Notes under the pieces: generated by a model | Databases searched by the model: none | The model's input: only the letters and a program-made list of their open reading frames with translations | Told to the model about the DNA's origin: nothing | Made by a program: the position numbers and the translations under genes | In this document: piece after piece, positions 9,464 through 17,138 of the stretch | Layout of the letters: each line of letters opens with the position of its first letter | Position numbering within the stretch: the stretch's first letter is position 1 | Assembly (NCBI GenBank): GCA_002163975.1 | Contig: CP019636.1 | Coordinates: forward strand, 1,055,001-1,119,000 | Direction: 5' to 3' | DNA length: 64,000 bases | DNA from: Nostocales cyanobacterium HT-58-2 | Lineage (GTDB): Bacteria > Cyanobacteriota > Cyanobacteriia > Cyanobacteriales > Nostocaceae

Positions 9464-9775
9464 TCAAGAGACAGCATCAAGTTCTAACCGCTCGTTCATA
9501 TCCAACCGAAAAGTTCCGTAAGGATTAACATGTGACCAAAATAACGGTGTTAAGCCGCGAAAATCTTCCTTGGTCATTCGCTTCATCCATGTAGGCTCCG
9601 CTAAAATCTTTTGAATCATTAAAGTATTGATATATACCAAGCACATCTGCAACAAATGTAGGCATAAAACGGATAATTCCTGCTCATCTAAACGGTTAGT
9701 AGCAATCTCACTGTTCTTTCCATAAAAAATAAAACTATTAGCACCATTCCACTGCTCCAGGGGTATGAGAATCAT
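9464..9775 (-). pseudogene. C-terminal fragment of a Tn3-family transposase (tnpA)
   Basis: About 100 codons match the conserved end of Tn3-family DDE transposases: [20 protein letters not shown], then [20 protein letters not shown] and [13 protein letters not shown]. The usual protein is close to 1000 residues, so only the last tenth survives. Beyond it (9824-9962, minus strand) another about 45 codons ending SRYLKIIQMSYYNPK may be a second scrap of unknown origin. The fragment borders the GC-rich block that follows and suggests that block arrived on a Tn3-type element. Confidence 0.75.
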
Positions 9776-9966
9776 TAGAATAGAAAACCGGGTTAAGCTT
9801 AAAAGCCTTACTACATAAGGATTCTATTTAGGGTTGTAGTAGCTCATTTGGATAATCTTTAAGTAACGACTTGACGGTAAATCAAGGGGTTTAGCGTCTA
9901 AAAGCTTTTGTAGTATTTGTATAATGCTTCTTAACCTGGTTTTCTGTTCCGATGCTACTAATACCC

Positions 9967-10095
9967 CTAAACGTAGTCTGCCGCCCCGACTTTGGCAAAG
10001 AGCGGGTAGACGACGATCTGAACCAGCCAAATCTGACCGAGCACCCAGAAAATGAGTGCAGCCCAGAATATGAGAAAGAGCTGAGGGAGTTTCAT
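9967..10095 (-). pseudogene. Truncated membrane protein gene (N-terminal 42 codons)
   Basis: Starting at MKLPQLFLIFWAALIF, this frame encodes one strong membrane span and the start of a conserved-looking motif (QIVVYPLFAKVGAADY). It ends after 42 codons where the DNA changes from GC-rich to AT-rich. The opening resembles small multi-spanning membrane proteins of the DUF1772 kind, but I cannot confirm that. The cut marks the left edge of the foreign block. Confidence 0.5.
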
Positions 10096-10142
10096 TGAAA
10101 GACCTTGATAAAAACCTTGATATGGGGGTTGGGTGCGCGTCG

Positions 10143-10850
10143 TCATGCAGGCCGAGCACGGGCAAGATAGTGAGCACCGACACTCTTGATGAGATCGCAA
10201 TGCCAGCCATTTTGTCCGGCCATCTGCTCCAGGGTTTCGTAGTCAACCTGAAGCACTGAGAACGGGGCACCGCTCTGGCCCTTGTACTCGAAACGGAGAT
10301 CGAGTTCGCCGAAGTAGCGTCCGGTTTCCGTCTTACGTGCAAGATCAGCAAGGCGGGACTTGTCGGCACCGATACGCACATCAAATGAGTCTGCGATGAG
10401 CTGACCACCTGGTGCAAGGAGTTGACGCATCCGATCCAAAAATCTCGGCAGGTCGGCGAGCCGTCCGACTTTATCCAGGCCGTTGCAGAGGCAGGCGATC
10501 GTGTCGAAAGGGCCGCCATCGAATTCGTAGAGGTTGGCCACTTCTGCGTTACGGACGCCGCGTTCCCGCATGATAGTGACACATTCAGGCGCAACATCAA
10601 TGGCGGTGACTTCAATTCCCCGGCGCTGCAACTCGAGCGAATGCAAACCTGCACCTGCACCAACATCGAGCACGTGCCCGCGACAAAGTTCAAGTGCGAG
10701 TGTTTCCAGCGGATCGATCGTTTCCCGCAACCAGAAGGAAGCTGGCACATCGTCGCGTGCACCGTCCTGATAGCATATCAGAGTCGCTGAAGTATCGCCG
10801 CGAAAGCAATCCATCAGAGCTGCCCCGTGGGGATTGTAAGCGTCTTTCAT
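10143..10850 (-). CDS. Class I SAM-dependent methyltransferase
   Basis: A 235-aa Rossmann-fold methyltransferase. Motif I is VLDVGAGAGLHS (SAM binding), followed by an acidic residue at the end of strand 2 (VTAIDVAPE), motif II (FDTIACLCNGLDKVG) and motif III (LLAPGGQLIADSFD). The substrate cannot be told from sequence. It is the second gene of a two-gene operon; its start overlaps the stop of the SnoaL-like gene (ATGA). Base composition is GC-rich and unlike the cyanobacterial genes around it, suggesting transfer, probably from a proteobacterium. Confidence 0.85.
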   Translation of the reverse strand: MKDAYNPHGAALMDCFRGDTSATLICYQDGARDDVPASFWLRETIDPLETLALELCRGHVLDVGAGAGLHSLELQRRGIEVTAIDVAPECVTIMRERGVRNAEVANLYEFDGGPFDTIACLCNGLDKVGRLADLPRFLDRMRQLLAPGGQLIADSFDVRIGADKSRLADLARKTETGRYFGELDLRFEYKGQSGAPFSVLQVDYETLEQMAGQNGWHCDLIKSVGAHYLARARPA

Positions 10851-11386
10851 CTCTCACCTCGCGCCAGTGCAGCCGCCTGCTCTAAGCTGATGCCTCCGAC
10901 GAGAGGGTCTGCATGCCGATGGGCAAGCCTCCATTTTGCCCCTTCTCGGCAATAGACTAGAGTGACTCGCAATGGCCATTCCTGGGTAGGTAGCTCTCCA
11001 ACCTCAACGTTCTGGTATTCGATGAGCGCGAGAACAACCATGTCAGCCGAAGCATAAGACTGAACCACTTCTTGTCTAAAGACACCGTTCTTGAAGAACC
11101 GTCCCATCGCCTCCATCCGTTCGGGTGTGTACTCCGAACCGTGCGACGGTGTTCCGCCGAACGGCGACATCAATGTAAAGTCGTCAGTGTAAGCGATTAA
11201 GGTTCGGTAGGTGTCGATATCTCCGCGCATCAACGCGGCGTTTGAATCAGCGGAGCGCTTGATTAGCTCCGCAACAACCGATTCGTGACCAGAATCCAAA
11301 ACAGCATCAGCCGTTTCGCTTGCGATGTTGAAAGCAGCAGGGTTACCACTAGCTGCAGCCAACATATTGCTTTGTGATGTGGGCAT
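10847..11386 (-). CDS. SnoaL/NTF2-like (DUF4440-type) protein
   Basis: A protein of about 179 residues with the NTF2-like cone-fold pattern: a helix with SNAALMRGDIDTYRTLIAY, then FTLMSPFGG, and a C-terminal strand pair (WPLRVTLVYCREGAKWRLAHR) ending DPLVGGISLEQA. Such proteins are small enzymes or ligand-binding proteins. I place the start at 11386 (MPTSQSN) because AGGA sits about 8 nt upstream; a longer frame reaches 11458. It is translationally coupled to the methyltransferase and divergent from the LysR gene, the usual layout for a LysR-controlled operon. Confidence 0.7.
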   Translation of the reverse strand: MPTSQSNMLAAASGNPAAFNIASETADAVLDSGHESVVAELIKRSADSNAALMRGDIDTYRTLIAYTDDFTLMSPFGGTPSHGSEYTPERMEAMGRFFKNGVFRQEVVQSYASADMVVLALIEYQNVEVGELPTQEWPLRVTLVYCREGAKWRLAHRHADPLVGGISLEQAAALARGER

Positions 11387-11481
11387 TTGAGTATTCCTAT
11401 CGAAAGTGCATACTTGCGAAGCAGCGTGATGCCGCTTCACTTGATCCGAACATAACACTGCTGAGCTGCTGAATCCAGTGA

Positions 11482-11504
11482 TATAATTTCAGCAATATGC
11501 TGAA
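11482..11504. promoter_or_regulatory. lysR promoter and palindromic operator over the start codon
   Basis: A perfect TATAAT (11482-11487) lies 9 nt before the ATG of the lysR gene with no ribosome binding site between, which suggests a leaderless or nearly leaderless transcript. TTCAGCA-ATA-TGCTGAA (11488-11504) is a perfect 7-bp-arm palindrome that covers the start codon, well placed for autorepression. Function is inferred. Confidence 0.5.
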
Positions 11505-12486
11505 TGAAATTGACCTCTCTCGTGCTGACCTCAATCTGCTAGTTCTGTTTGATGTTGTAATGGCAGAGCGCAACGTTGGCCGCGCGGCAGATCGGTTGCA
11601 TCTGTCGCCATCGGCAGTGAGCCACGGTCTTGGTCGTCTGCGTCGGCTTTTCAACGATCCGCTGTTCCTCAGAACGCCAAAAGGTGTCGTCCCAACGGCA
11701 CGCGCGACAGATCTAGCCGCCCCAATCACCGATATTCTGGCGCGGGTGAAGAGCGTCATGTCGCTCACTGAACCGTTCGATCCGTCCACATCCTCGCGCC
11801 GTTTTATGATCGGAGCGCCCGATGGCGTTTCAGCCGTGTTTCTTACGCCGCTTCTCACTGAACTAAACAAAGCCGCACCCAGAATAGATCTGGGTATACG
11901 CCAATTGCTACCAACGGCAGGAGAATCCTCACCCGATCGCGTATGGCGAGAAGCCTTCACCGACCTTGATGCGCACGCGATGGACATTGCCATTCTGCCA
12001 ACAGACGACATCGCCGCGAGGTTTCTTTCAAAAACCCTTTATGAGGAAGAATTTGTGATCGCAGCACGTGTCGGACATCCGTTCGCAGTTGAGCCGACGC
12101 TCGAACGCTATTGCCAGATGCAGCACCTCGTGGTTTCGCTAACAGGCGATGCTTTTGGCTTTGTTGATCGCATTCTTGCGGAGGAGGGACGCAGACGACG
12201 AATTGCGCTGACTGTCCCCAACTTCATGTTTGCACTCGCAATTCTTGCCGAAACCGATCTGATCTCAGCATTGCCAAAGCGTTTCGTCGCTATGCATGCA
12301 CAGCGCTTCGGGGTTGTGGGCACGGAGGCACCGCTTTCGCTAGGGCGTTTCCGGCTCAACGCTGTTGCTCCACAGGTCGCAATGATGGATCTGGGTCTGG
12401 CGTGGCTCTTTGATATGCTTGGAAGCGTAGGGCGAGCCTCAACGACGAACAGCAAGGGTTTGTCTCGAAGCAAAAGGAAATCATAG
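11497..12486 (+). CDS. LysR-family transcriptional regulator
   Basis: A 329-aa LysR-type regulator. The N-terminal winged HTH is clear (LNLLVLFDVVMAERNVGRAA, then HLSPSAVSHGLGRLR and FLRTPKGVVPTARA), and a substrate-binding domain of normal length follows. The sequence resembles NodD/SyrM-like branches of proteobacteria more than cyanobacterial LysR proteins (impression only). It is divergent from the SnoaL-methyltransferase operon with 110 bp between starts and is the likely regulator of it. GC-rich codon use indicates transfer. Confidence 0.88.
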   Translation: MLNEIDLSRADLNLLVLFDVVMAERNVGRAADRLHLSPSAVSHGLGRLRRLFNDPLFLRTPKGVVPTARATDLAAPITDILARVKSVMSLTEPFDPSTSSRRFMIGAPDGVSAVFLTPLLTELNKAAPRIDLGIRQLLPTAGESSPDRVWREAFTDLDAHAMDIAILPTDDIAARFLSKTLYEEEFVIAARVGHPFAVEPTLERYCQMQHLVVSLTGDAFGFVDRILAEEGRRRRIALTVPNFMFALAILAETDLISALPKRFVAMHAQRFGVVGTEAPLSLGRFRLNAVAPQVAMMDLGLAWLFDMLGSVGRASTTNSKGLSRSKRKS

Positions 12487-12746
12487 TTCGTGGGCACTTA
12501 TCGGCTCATTGCACATGAAGCGTGCTGTGGTCTCTCCCTTCGGGTTCCAACCAGACAGCCTTTTTGCGTCTGCAAGTCCAGATAGTTGCGCCCTCAGGCA
12601 TTAGTAGAGTCGCTGCGGCGTTGTCGCCTCAACATTCACAGATCAAGGGCAGGAGTAACCGTCTCCCCATAAACCGCGCTGCACCGGAGGGTTTCAGTAT
12701 AATTGGTTGAGTTGCAAAGGTGATTTGCGTCCGATGAGCGCAAACG

Positions 12747-13267
12747 TTAGGTACTAAACATCGGAGAATGAAAATGGTTCTGACTGGCGGTTGCTACTGC
12801 GGTGCTTTGAGATTTGAAATCTCTGGGGAGATACCCATGCACGCTCTTTGCTTGTGTGAAACCTGTCAAAAAATATCCGGCGGCGCGGGGAATCTATTTA
12901 TCGGAATTGAAGCGGGCAACTTCCACTACACACAAGGTGAACCCCGACGTTTCAAACGTGAAGGCGCTGAGCACGCACCCACTCGTGAATTCTGCGGCGA
13001 GTGTGGGGTACATATTGCCGCCCGCTCACTTAAAGCTCCGGGCGGACTCGTTGTCAAAGTCGGCACTCTAGACGATCCTTCAATTTTTGAAGGACCCAAG
13101 ATGGTGTTCTGGACACAGGAGAAGAAGCCTTTTCATGTGATACCGGACGGGGTTGCGGTATACACCACACTCCCAGGCTATTAAGTACCTAACAATTCAA
13201 ATGCAGCGGACGGTAGAGAGCCGCTGTTGATGAGTATAGGGTTGTCTGCCGCCGCTGATTTGAGCCG
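12747..13267 (+). mobile_element. Integron gene cassette carrying a GFA-family gene
   Basis: The cassette starts at a core site GTTAGGTAC (12746-12754) and ends in an attC-like site whose first box GTACCTAAC (13185-13193) is the exact reverse complement of those nine bases, as expected for a genuine cassette. AACAATTCAAATGCAGCGG after the box is the standard attC opening and pairs with CCGCTGATTTGAGCCGTTA (13253-13271), leaving one extrahelical G. One ORF fills the cassette. No integrase gene is present in the window. The DNA 3' of the cassette begins GTTACCT, a poor core site, so the insertion point or a later deletion is degenerate. Confidence 0.75.
12774..13184 (+). CDS. GFA (glutathione-dependent formaldehyde-activating) family protein
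   Basis: A 136-aa zinc-binding protein of the GFA/CENP-V fold. The zinc ligands are visible: GGCYCGA, CLCETC and EFCGECG. These proteins bind zinc and sometimes glutathione-formaldehyde adducts; the substrate here is unknown and the family is common as integron cassette cargo. I prefer the ATG at 12774 because GGAGA lies 7 nt upstream; an ATG at 12768 would put that site too close. It fills the integron cassette described at 12747-13267. GC-rich like the rest of the foreign block. Confidence 0.85.
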   Translation: MVLTGGCYCGALRFEISGEIPMHALCLCETCQKISGGAGNLFIGIEAGNFHYTQGEPRRFKREGAEHAPTREFCGECGVHIAARSLKAPGGLVVKVGTLDDPSIFEGPKMVFWTQEKKPFHVIPDGVAVYTTLPGY

Positions 13268-13273
13268 TTACCT
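13185..13273 (+). repeat. attC recombination site
   Basis: An imperfect inverted repeat of about 89 nt. The outer arms (TAAC..TCAAAT-G-CAGCGG and CCGCTG-ATTTGA..GTTA) pair apart from a single unpaired G, the strand-discriminating feature of attC sites. A central GGTAGAGAGCCGC...region forms the variable terminal structure. The 3' core box is GTTACCT, not GTTRRRY. Confidence 0.65.
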
Positions 13274-13417
13274 GATAATTTCATTGGACAGTAATCAAGA
13301 TGTCGGTAGGGAGATCGCAATTTTCAAGAGTCTTTCAAGCGTTATTTGTTGGGTGCGATCGCACAACTTGTGCTTTGCGCTAGACTTCTAGGTAACTTCA
13401 CAAATAGTTAAGCGGTT

Positions 13418-13600
13418 ATGCGCCAGATTGACATTTCTCAAGCAACAGCTCAACCGGAAAGTTTATTCCAAGCGGCGCTAGAAGAAGATGAAATTATCAT
13501 CATGCAGAATAATCAACCTATTTTCAAAATAGTGCGTATTAATCAACCCAAGAAACGTCGCCAGAGTGGAAGCGCTAAATGTAGCGAACTGCAAACATAA
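13418..13600 (+). pseudogene. Truncated antitoxin gene (Phd/VapB-like)
   Basis: The first about 50 codons (IDISQATAQPESLFQAALEE, then EIIIMQNNQPIFKIVRI) match the opening of small cyanobacterial antitoxins that normally end with an acidic tail after a KRRQSGSAKG-type segment. Here SAK is followed by CSELQT and a stop, so the C-terminal toxin-binding tail is missing. No toxin gene follows. Probably a remnant. Confidence 0.5.
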
Positions 13601-13870
13601 ACGCTTCAAACTGCAAACAAGGCAATTTTGAAACCACATTAAGGTTCTTGGCAACTTTTGGTGATCCTGATTGGGGGAAGGCAGAAGGCAGAGGGCAGAG
13701 GGCAGAAATCGGAAGGAGGAAAGATATAATTAAAGTACTTCAAACTTCGTTCCATCAAACATTTGAGGGATAAGCCTCAGCAAGCCCTATGTCGGTGCTA
13801 ACTCACCTATTACCAGTCAAGCAATCTGAAACTTGAGAATTGCCTTGTTGACGAGATAAAAACGAAGATT
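13601..13870. repeat. Intergenic region with GGCAGAG heptamer repeats (13679-13706)
   Basis: A run of the tandem units GGCAGAAGGCAGAGGGCAGA at about 13679-13706 is the short tandemly repeated type common in heterocyst-forming cyanobacteria. The remainder to 13870 has no coding frame that I recognise. Confidence 0.5.
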
Positions 13871-13970
13871 TGGTTGATTGTTTCCGCCATCAGTAGAGTA
13901 GTTAATTGTCCAGTTTGTAACCAACCAACTCATAAAATTCATAGTCGCTATGAACGCTTCTTAGTGCCAC
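13871..13970 (+). pseudogene. Scrap of an ISL3-family transposase
   Basis: About 33 codons read VVNCPVCNQPTHKIHSRYER, the N-terminal zinc-finger region of ISL3-family transposases. It is cut immediately downstream by the MITE at 13975, and the rest of the gene is absent. Confidence 0.55.
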
Positions 13971-13974
13971 GCCA

Positions 13975-14089
13975 GTAGGGTGCGTTAGGCTAAAGCCGTA
14001 ACCACCGCCATATAACGTGGTGCGTTAGGCGCTTTGCTTGCTGTTTTTGTTACAAATCATATCGAAACGGTGCGCCTAACACACCCTAC
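13975..14089. mobile_element. MITE-like repeat with GTAGGGTGCGTTAGGC ends
   Basis: GTAGGGTGCGTTAGGC at 13975 is inverted at about 14071-14089 as GCGCCTAACACACCCTAC (one mismatch). The 115-bp unit has a second internal copy, GGTGCGTTAGGCG, near 14030. This 'gtagggtgcgttaggc' family is widespread as a noncoding repeat in cyanobacterial genomes (established knowledge). It lies between the ISL3 scrap and the 70-aa gene. Confidence 0.6.
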
Positions 14090-14102
14090 AGTAATTTTAT
14101 TT

Positions 14103-14312
14103 TTACTGAGAATCTTGATATGCTTTGATTTTTTCATATAAACTAGCAACGGTTTCTTTTTCAAAAAGCTGCTCTTTTAATTTGAGATAATCCCCTTCAC
14201 CTAGTTTACAAGCCGCCCAAAATTTTAATACTTTGGATGGCTCTAAATGCGTCATCAAAACTTGCATAGCTTCTTGTAAAACTTGTTGTTCTCTCATGAA
14301 TTTTATTTTCAT
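14103..14312 (-). CDS. Small conserved protein paired with a DUF4926-like domain
   Basis: A 69-aa helical protein (REQQVLQEAMQVLMTHLEPS, then KVLKFWAACKLGEGDYL, and a C-terminal LYEKIKAYQ). Starting 5 nt after the stop of the DUF4926-like segment upstream, it looks cotranscribed with it. In cyanobacteria such small pairs behave like toxin-antitoxin modules in arrangement, but I have no direct evidence for that role. A start at 14297 (MREQQ) is equally possible. Confidence 0.55.
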   Translation of the reverse strand: MKIKFMREQQVLQEAMQVLMTHLEPSKVLKFWAACKLGEGDYLKLKEQLFEKETVASLYEKIKAYQDSQ

Positions 14313-14317
14313 CAAAA

Positions 14318-15586
14318 TTAAGCCAATGTTTTTTCACTAATTGGTTGATAACACAAAACCATTAGCTGATTAGCATTTAATGTTTCTATCGCATAAGCAC
14401 GTCCGGTTGAATCACTAAATTCAACTTCAAACACTCCCGGTTCATATTCTTCTACAATTGTTCCGACTTGACCGCGATATAATCCTAAATCTGGTAAATC
14501 TTCAAGAAGCGCGACAACATCTAATAATTTCATTATTTGCTTAGACGGAATAACTAGTCTTAACTGCTCAATACCTCTAACATTTAAGCTGTCTAAGATA
14601 GTACCTGAATCAGTTTTACGCTCAATTTCCACTCTCATTGCAGATGATAGAAAACACTCTATAAGATAGGTTGGAGTAATATAATTGGGTTTACATCGAA
14701 TAGCAGTCATATTTCTACCAATAGCAGCTCTAATGCCTTGTGGAATTTGTGCAACTGCTCCAACACGACCAACGTTAGTAATAACACAGTGACCTTCTTG
14801 CACTTCAATTCTACTTGTCCATAGCTTGTAATCCTCATCTGATATGAGATATTGCTTTGACAAATCTAACTTTCCAGCATCAGCAATGTTCCAAACCTGA
14901 AGAAGCAGTTTGCCCTCACCTCTATCTGAAGGTTTCTTGGTATGTAAACAGTCGATTACATCTGCGACTTCCGGAAGCATTACAACTCTCCATCCTTTGG
15001 GAATCATCCCCAACGCCGACTCCTCAAACTCATTAGGGAAAAGTTCCGCTGTCGCCGCATCCATCCCGGCTGGCTGTCGTCCTTCCATCTTGGCACGCAC
15101 GGGGTCAAAGTCAATAAACCAGGACTTGAAAATCGCCCTCGCCATTGCTTCCAGCGTTTTGTTCATCTCCCGGTCCAGTTCGATTTTGTCGTCGAGGGTT
15201 CCCAAGATGTGGGCGATCGCTTTTTGTTCAGAAGGAGGGGGAATTACAAAGGGAAGTGCTGATAAAATCGATGTGTTTAAGTTCGGCATGGTAGCACCTA
15301 TAGCATGACGAACTATCCACTCACGAACACTAGGATGACCCAAATAGTAAGATGCGTACAAAGGGTCTATTTTACTGTTTCCAAATCTAATTCGAAGACA
15401 ACCAGTACCGCAAAGCCAACCATCTTCTTCTACACGAATTAAAGCTCGACGTTCAACATCACCACGCCTGCTATAAACAATATCTCCTGTTCTTACTAAG
15501 TAACGACTGAGTCTAGCTGCATCCCCTGGAGTAATACGCGCAATTCCTTCTGTCAAAACACGGTTATCACCGATGTTTTGGGGCAT
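14318..15586 (-). CDS. hsdS: Broken HsdS specificity subunit fused in frame to a DUF4926-like domain
   Basis: Residues 1-350 are a type I restriction-modification S subunit: the rest of target-recognition domain 1, the central helix (PSEQKAIAHILGTLDDKIEL, then REMNKTLEAMARAIFKSWFI and DFDPVRAKMEG) and most of domain 2, ending SLNVRGIEQLRLVIPSKQI. From residue 352 (MKLLDVVALLEDLPDLGLYR) it becomes a 71-aa DUF4926-like protein that could be translated alone from the ATG at 14533. The 5' side is also damaged. The N-terminal sequence SSGGNIQTGPFGSQL and HASDYVPF lies upstream in another frame, so one base is missing near 15601, and an IS1 scrap cuts the gene at about 15687. With hsdR and hsdM absent it should not be functional as a specificity subunit; the C-terminal domain may still be. 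Confidence 0.7.
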   Translation of the reverse strand: MPQNIGDNRVLTEGIARITPGDAARLSRYLVRTGDIVYSRRGDVERRALIRVEEDGWLCGTGCLRIRFGNSKIDPLYASYYLGHPSVREWIVRHAIGATMPNLNTSILSALPFVIPPPSEQKAIAHILGTLDDKIELDREMNKTLEAMARAIFKSWFIDFDPVRAKMEGRQPAGMDAATAELFPNEFEESALGMIPKGWRVVMLPEVADVIDCLHTKKPSDRGEGKLLLQVWNIADAGKLDLSKQYLISDEDYKLWTSRIEVQEGHCVITNVGRVGAVAQIPQGIRAAIGRNMTAIRCKPNYITPTYLIECFLSSAMRVEIERKTDSGTILDSLNVRGIEQLRLVIPSKQIMKLLDVVALLEDLPDLGLYRGQVGTIVEEYEPGVFEVEFSDSTGRAYAIETLNANQLMVLCYQPISEKTLA

Positions 15587-15686
15587 TATTGATGGAATAC
15601 AAAAGGTACATAATCAGAGGCGTGTAATTGACTTCCAAATGGACCAGTTTGGATATTTCCACCACTACTTACGCAAGCTTCACCTG

Positions 15687-15889
15687 AGGTACATTTTTAA
15701 GCATTCTTGTTTAAGTTCAAGAGAATATCCTTTTGGCGGCTCATATACATCGATGAATTGGCGCTCACAATTGGTACAGATGTGATTTTGTTTACCTCTA
15801 CGCTTTCCATTCTTTCTGATTTCCGTAGACCCACAGTATGGACATTGCACAGTAGATGACCTCAATTCATCCCTCTATTATGCAACGCC
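15687..15889 (-). mobile_element. IS1-family fragment (5' end with InsA N-terminus)
   Basis: 203 bp match the left end of the complete IS1 copy at 38498-39244: the terminal repeat GGCGTTGCATAATAGAGGGA (minus strand) and the first about 60 codons of InsA (CPYCGSTEIRKNGKRRGKQN, zinc finger). The match stops at about 15687, where hsdS sequence begins. The other end of the element is missing, so the insertion was followed by a deletion. Confidence 0.75.
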
Positions 15890-16021
15890 AAGTTTTGGAT
15901 ATTTTTCTTGATTTTTAGCTACTAGAGTAACTCATATATTTGATGAAATCAAAAAGGCGATCGCCCTCCGCCAAGAGAAATGCGATTCGCCTTTTGTTCA
16001 ACTCCGTTAACGAGGTTACTC

Positions 16022-16324
16022 ATGATGATTGTACAAGAAGAATTCGATGACCAAACCTTGCCTCAAATAGACTTTGAGGAATACGTTGCTCAGCTACCTG
16101 ATGCAGTAGCACCAGAAATCGAAATCGATTCAGTACCAGATGAATTAGGAGAACTGTATCGAGTTTGGAACAGCTATCATCTGCTGGGAACTTTTTATCA
16201 AAATCTTGAAGGCAAATGGGTAGCACAGCTTTGTAATAGCGATGAAAGCTGTTGTGACACTCCTGAATTAGCACAGCTTTTCATCATCGCTGTTAACGGT
16301 TTGCTTGTAGCGAATGTAGCGTAA
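16022..16324 (+). CDS. Hypothetical acidic protein
   Basis: A 100-aa acidic protein of unknown function (N-terminus rich in Asp/Glu; motif YRVWNSYHLLGTFYQNLEGK; a CCDT motif near the end). ATG at 16022 is preceded by GAGG at a good distance; the frame extends to 15980 without a better start. Upstream (15952-15996) the arms AAGGCGATCGC and GCGATTCGCCTTTT can form a hairpin. Proteins of this kind are seen on cyanobacterial mobile elements, but I do not recognise a family. Confidence 0.55.
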   Translation: MMIVQEEFDDQTLPQIDFEEYVAQLPDAVAPEIEIDSVPDELGELYRVWNSYHLLGTFYQNLEGKWVAQLCNSDESCCDTPELAQLFIIAVNGLLVANVA

Positions 16325-16352
16325 CCACTGGCATAAATTCTTTATCCATCAC

Positions 16353-17014
16353 CTAGAGACGTGAATGAAACCACGTCTCTTTCTTGTTTGAACTTTTTTT
16401 AAACAGAGAATTTAGTTGTCTAGTAATGTCAACTGATTTTGCGGAGTAGCTCCCTTTGTAACTCTTGATAATCTCTCTACCTTCCAAGCCAGCAAATTCT
16501 GCTAGTTTATGGCAGTAGTCACAAGCACGTTTTCTCGCTCGACTGTCGGGCTCTGTTATTTTAATGTAGCTCACCAGCACTTCAACTATGAGCTGTTCAT
16601 TTTTAGGAAGTCGGGAGAAAACCAACCCGTAGTCTTTCTTCCAGTTCTCCTCTTTGTTAGCAGAACGCTTGACTTTACTCCAGTAATCTTCCTCAAAACG
16701 TTCTACCCAATCGCCAATGGTAATATTTTCTTTTTGAGGAGCAACGGGTGCATCTACCCAATCAGCCCAATTGAATTTCCCCAAGTCTAATTGGGCGCTT
16801 AAGAGTTTAGCTTTCTGTTCAACGTGTTGCAGTCCTGCTATTGTTGCCTTGATGCCCCAAGAAATCCTTTGCTGAAACGGTTGCTGCTTGTACTGTTTGA
16901 TCTGGGGGGCAATGTTGCTCTTATGGCAAGATAATTACCCCGTCTCTCTATCACTCCCCTTGCGTTGACTGTTTTCAACCGTTGGTTTGCTTTGGCGATC
17001 GCATCATCAATCAT
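16353..17014 (-). pseudogene. Frameshifted and truncated tyrosine-type integrase
   Basis: Reading from the ATG at 17014, AKANQRLKTVNARGVIERRG then NYLAIRATLPP is the N-terminal arm of a cyanobacterial tyrosine-recombinase family. A frameshift near 16905 moves the match to another frame (QQRISWGIKATIAGLQHVEQ, then KFNWADWV), which continues to 16353 (RACDYCHKLAEFAGLEGREI). The catalytic half with the Arg-His-Arg-Tyr set is missing. It lies about 120 bp from a partial tRNA-Cys gene on the same strand, the expected place for an integrase that uses that tRNA as its attachment site. Confidence 0.65.
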
Positions 17015-17095
17015 GGACTAAAGTTGGACTAAATTTTTGGCATTTACTGCCTTAATTTGTCACATTTTGGCAGGATAAGACAAGATGCATAAAAC

Positions 17096-17120
17096 CCTCT
17101 AATTAAGTTGTAGAGGGGCT
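17096..17120 (-). terminator. Hairpin downstream of the tRNA-Cys fragment
   Basis: On the minus strand CCCTCTACAACTTAATTAGAGGG is followed by TTTT. It sits about 20 nt after the tRNA-like 3' end, as expected for a tRNA terminator carried along with the fragment. Confidence 0.5.
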
Positions 17121-17138
17121 TGTGGTTGATTTTCTTGA

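Noticed and set aside
9824-10762. 312-aa minus-strand ORF
   Set aside because: Most of it is a different frame of the well-supported methyltransferase gene; only its last about 45 codons lie outside, and they belong to transposon debris.
13679-13706. Heptamer repeats as a CRISPR array
   Set aside because: Units are 7-14 nt and contiguous with no spacers. They are the ordinary short tandem repeats of heterocyst-forming cyanobacteria. No cas genes are in the window.
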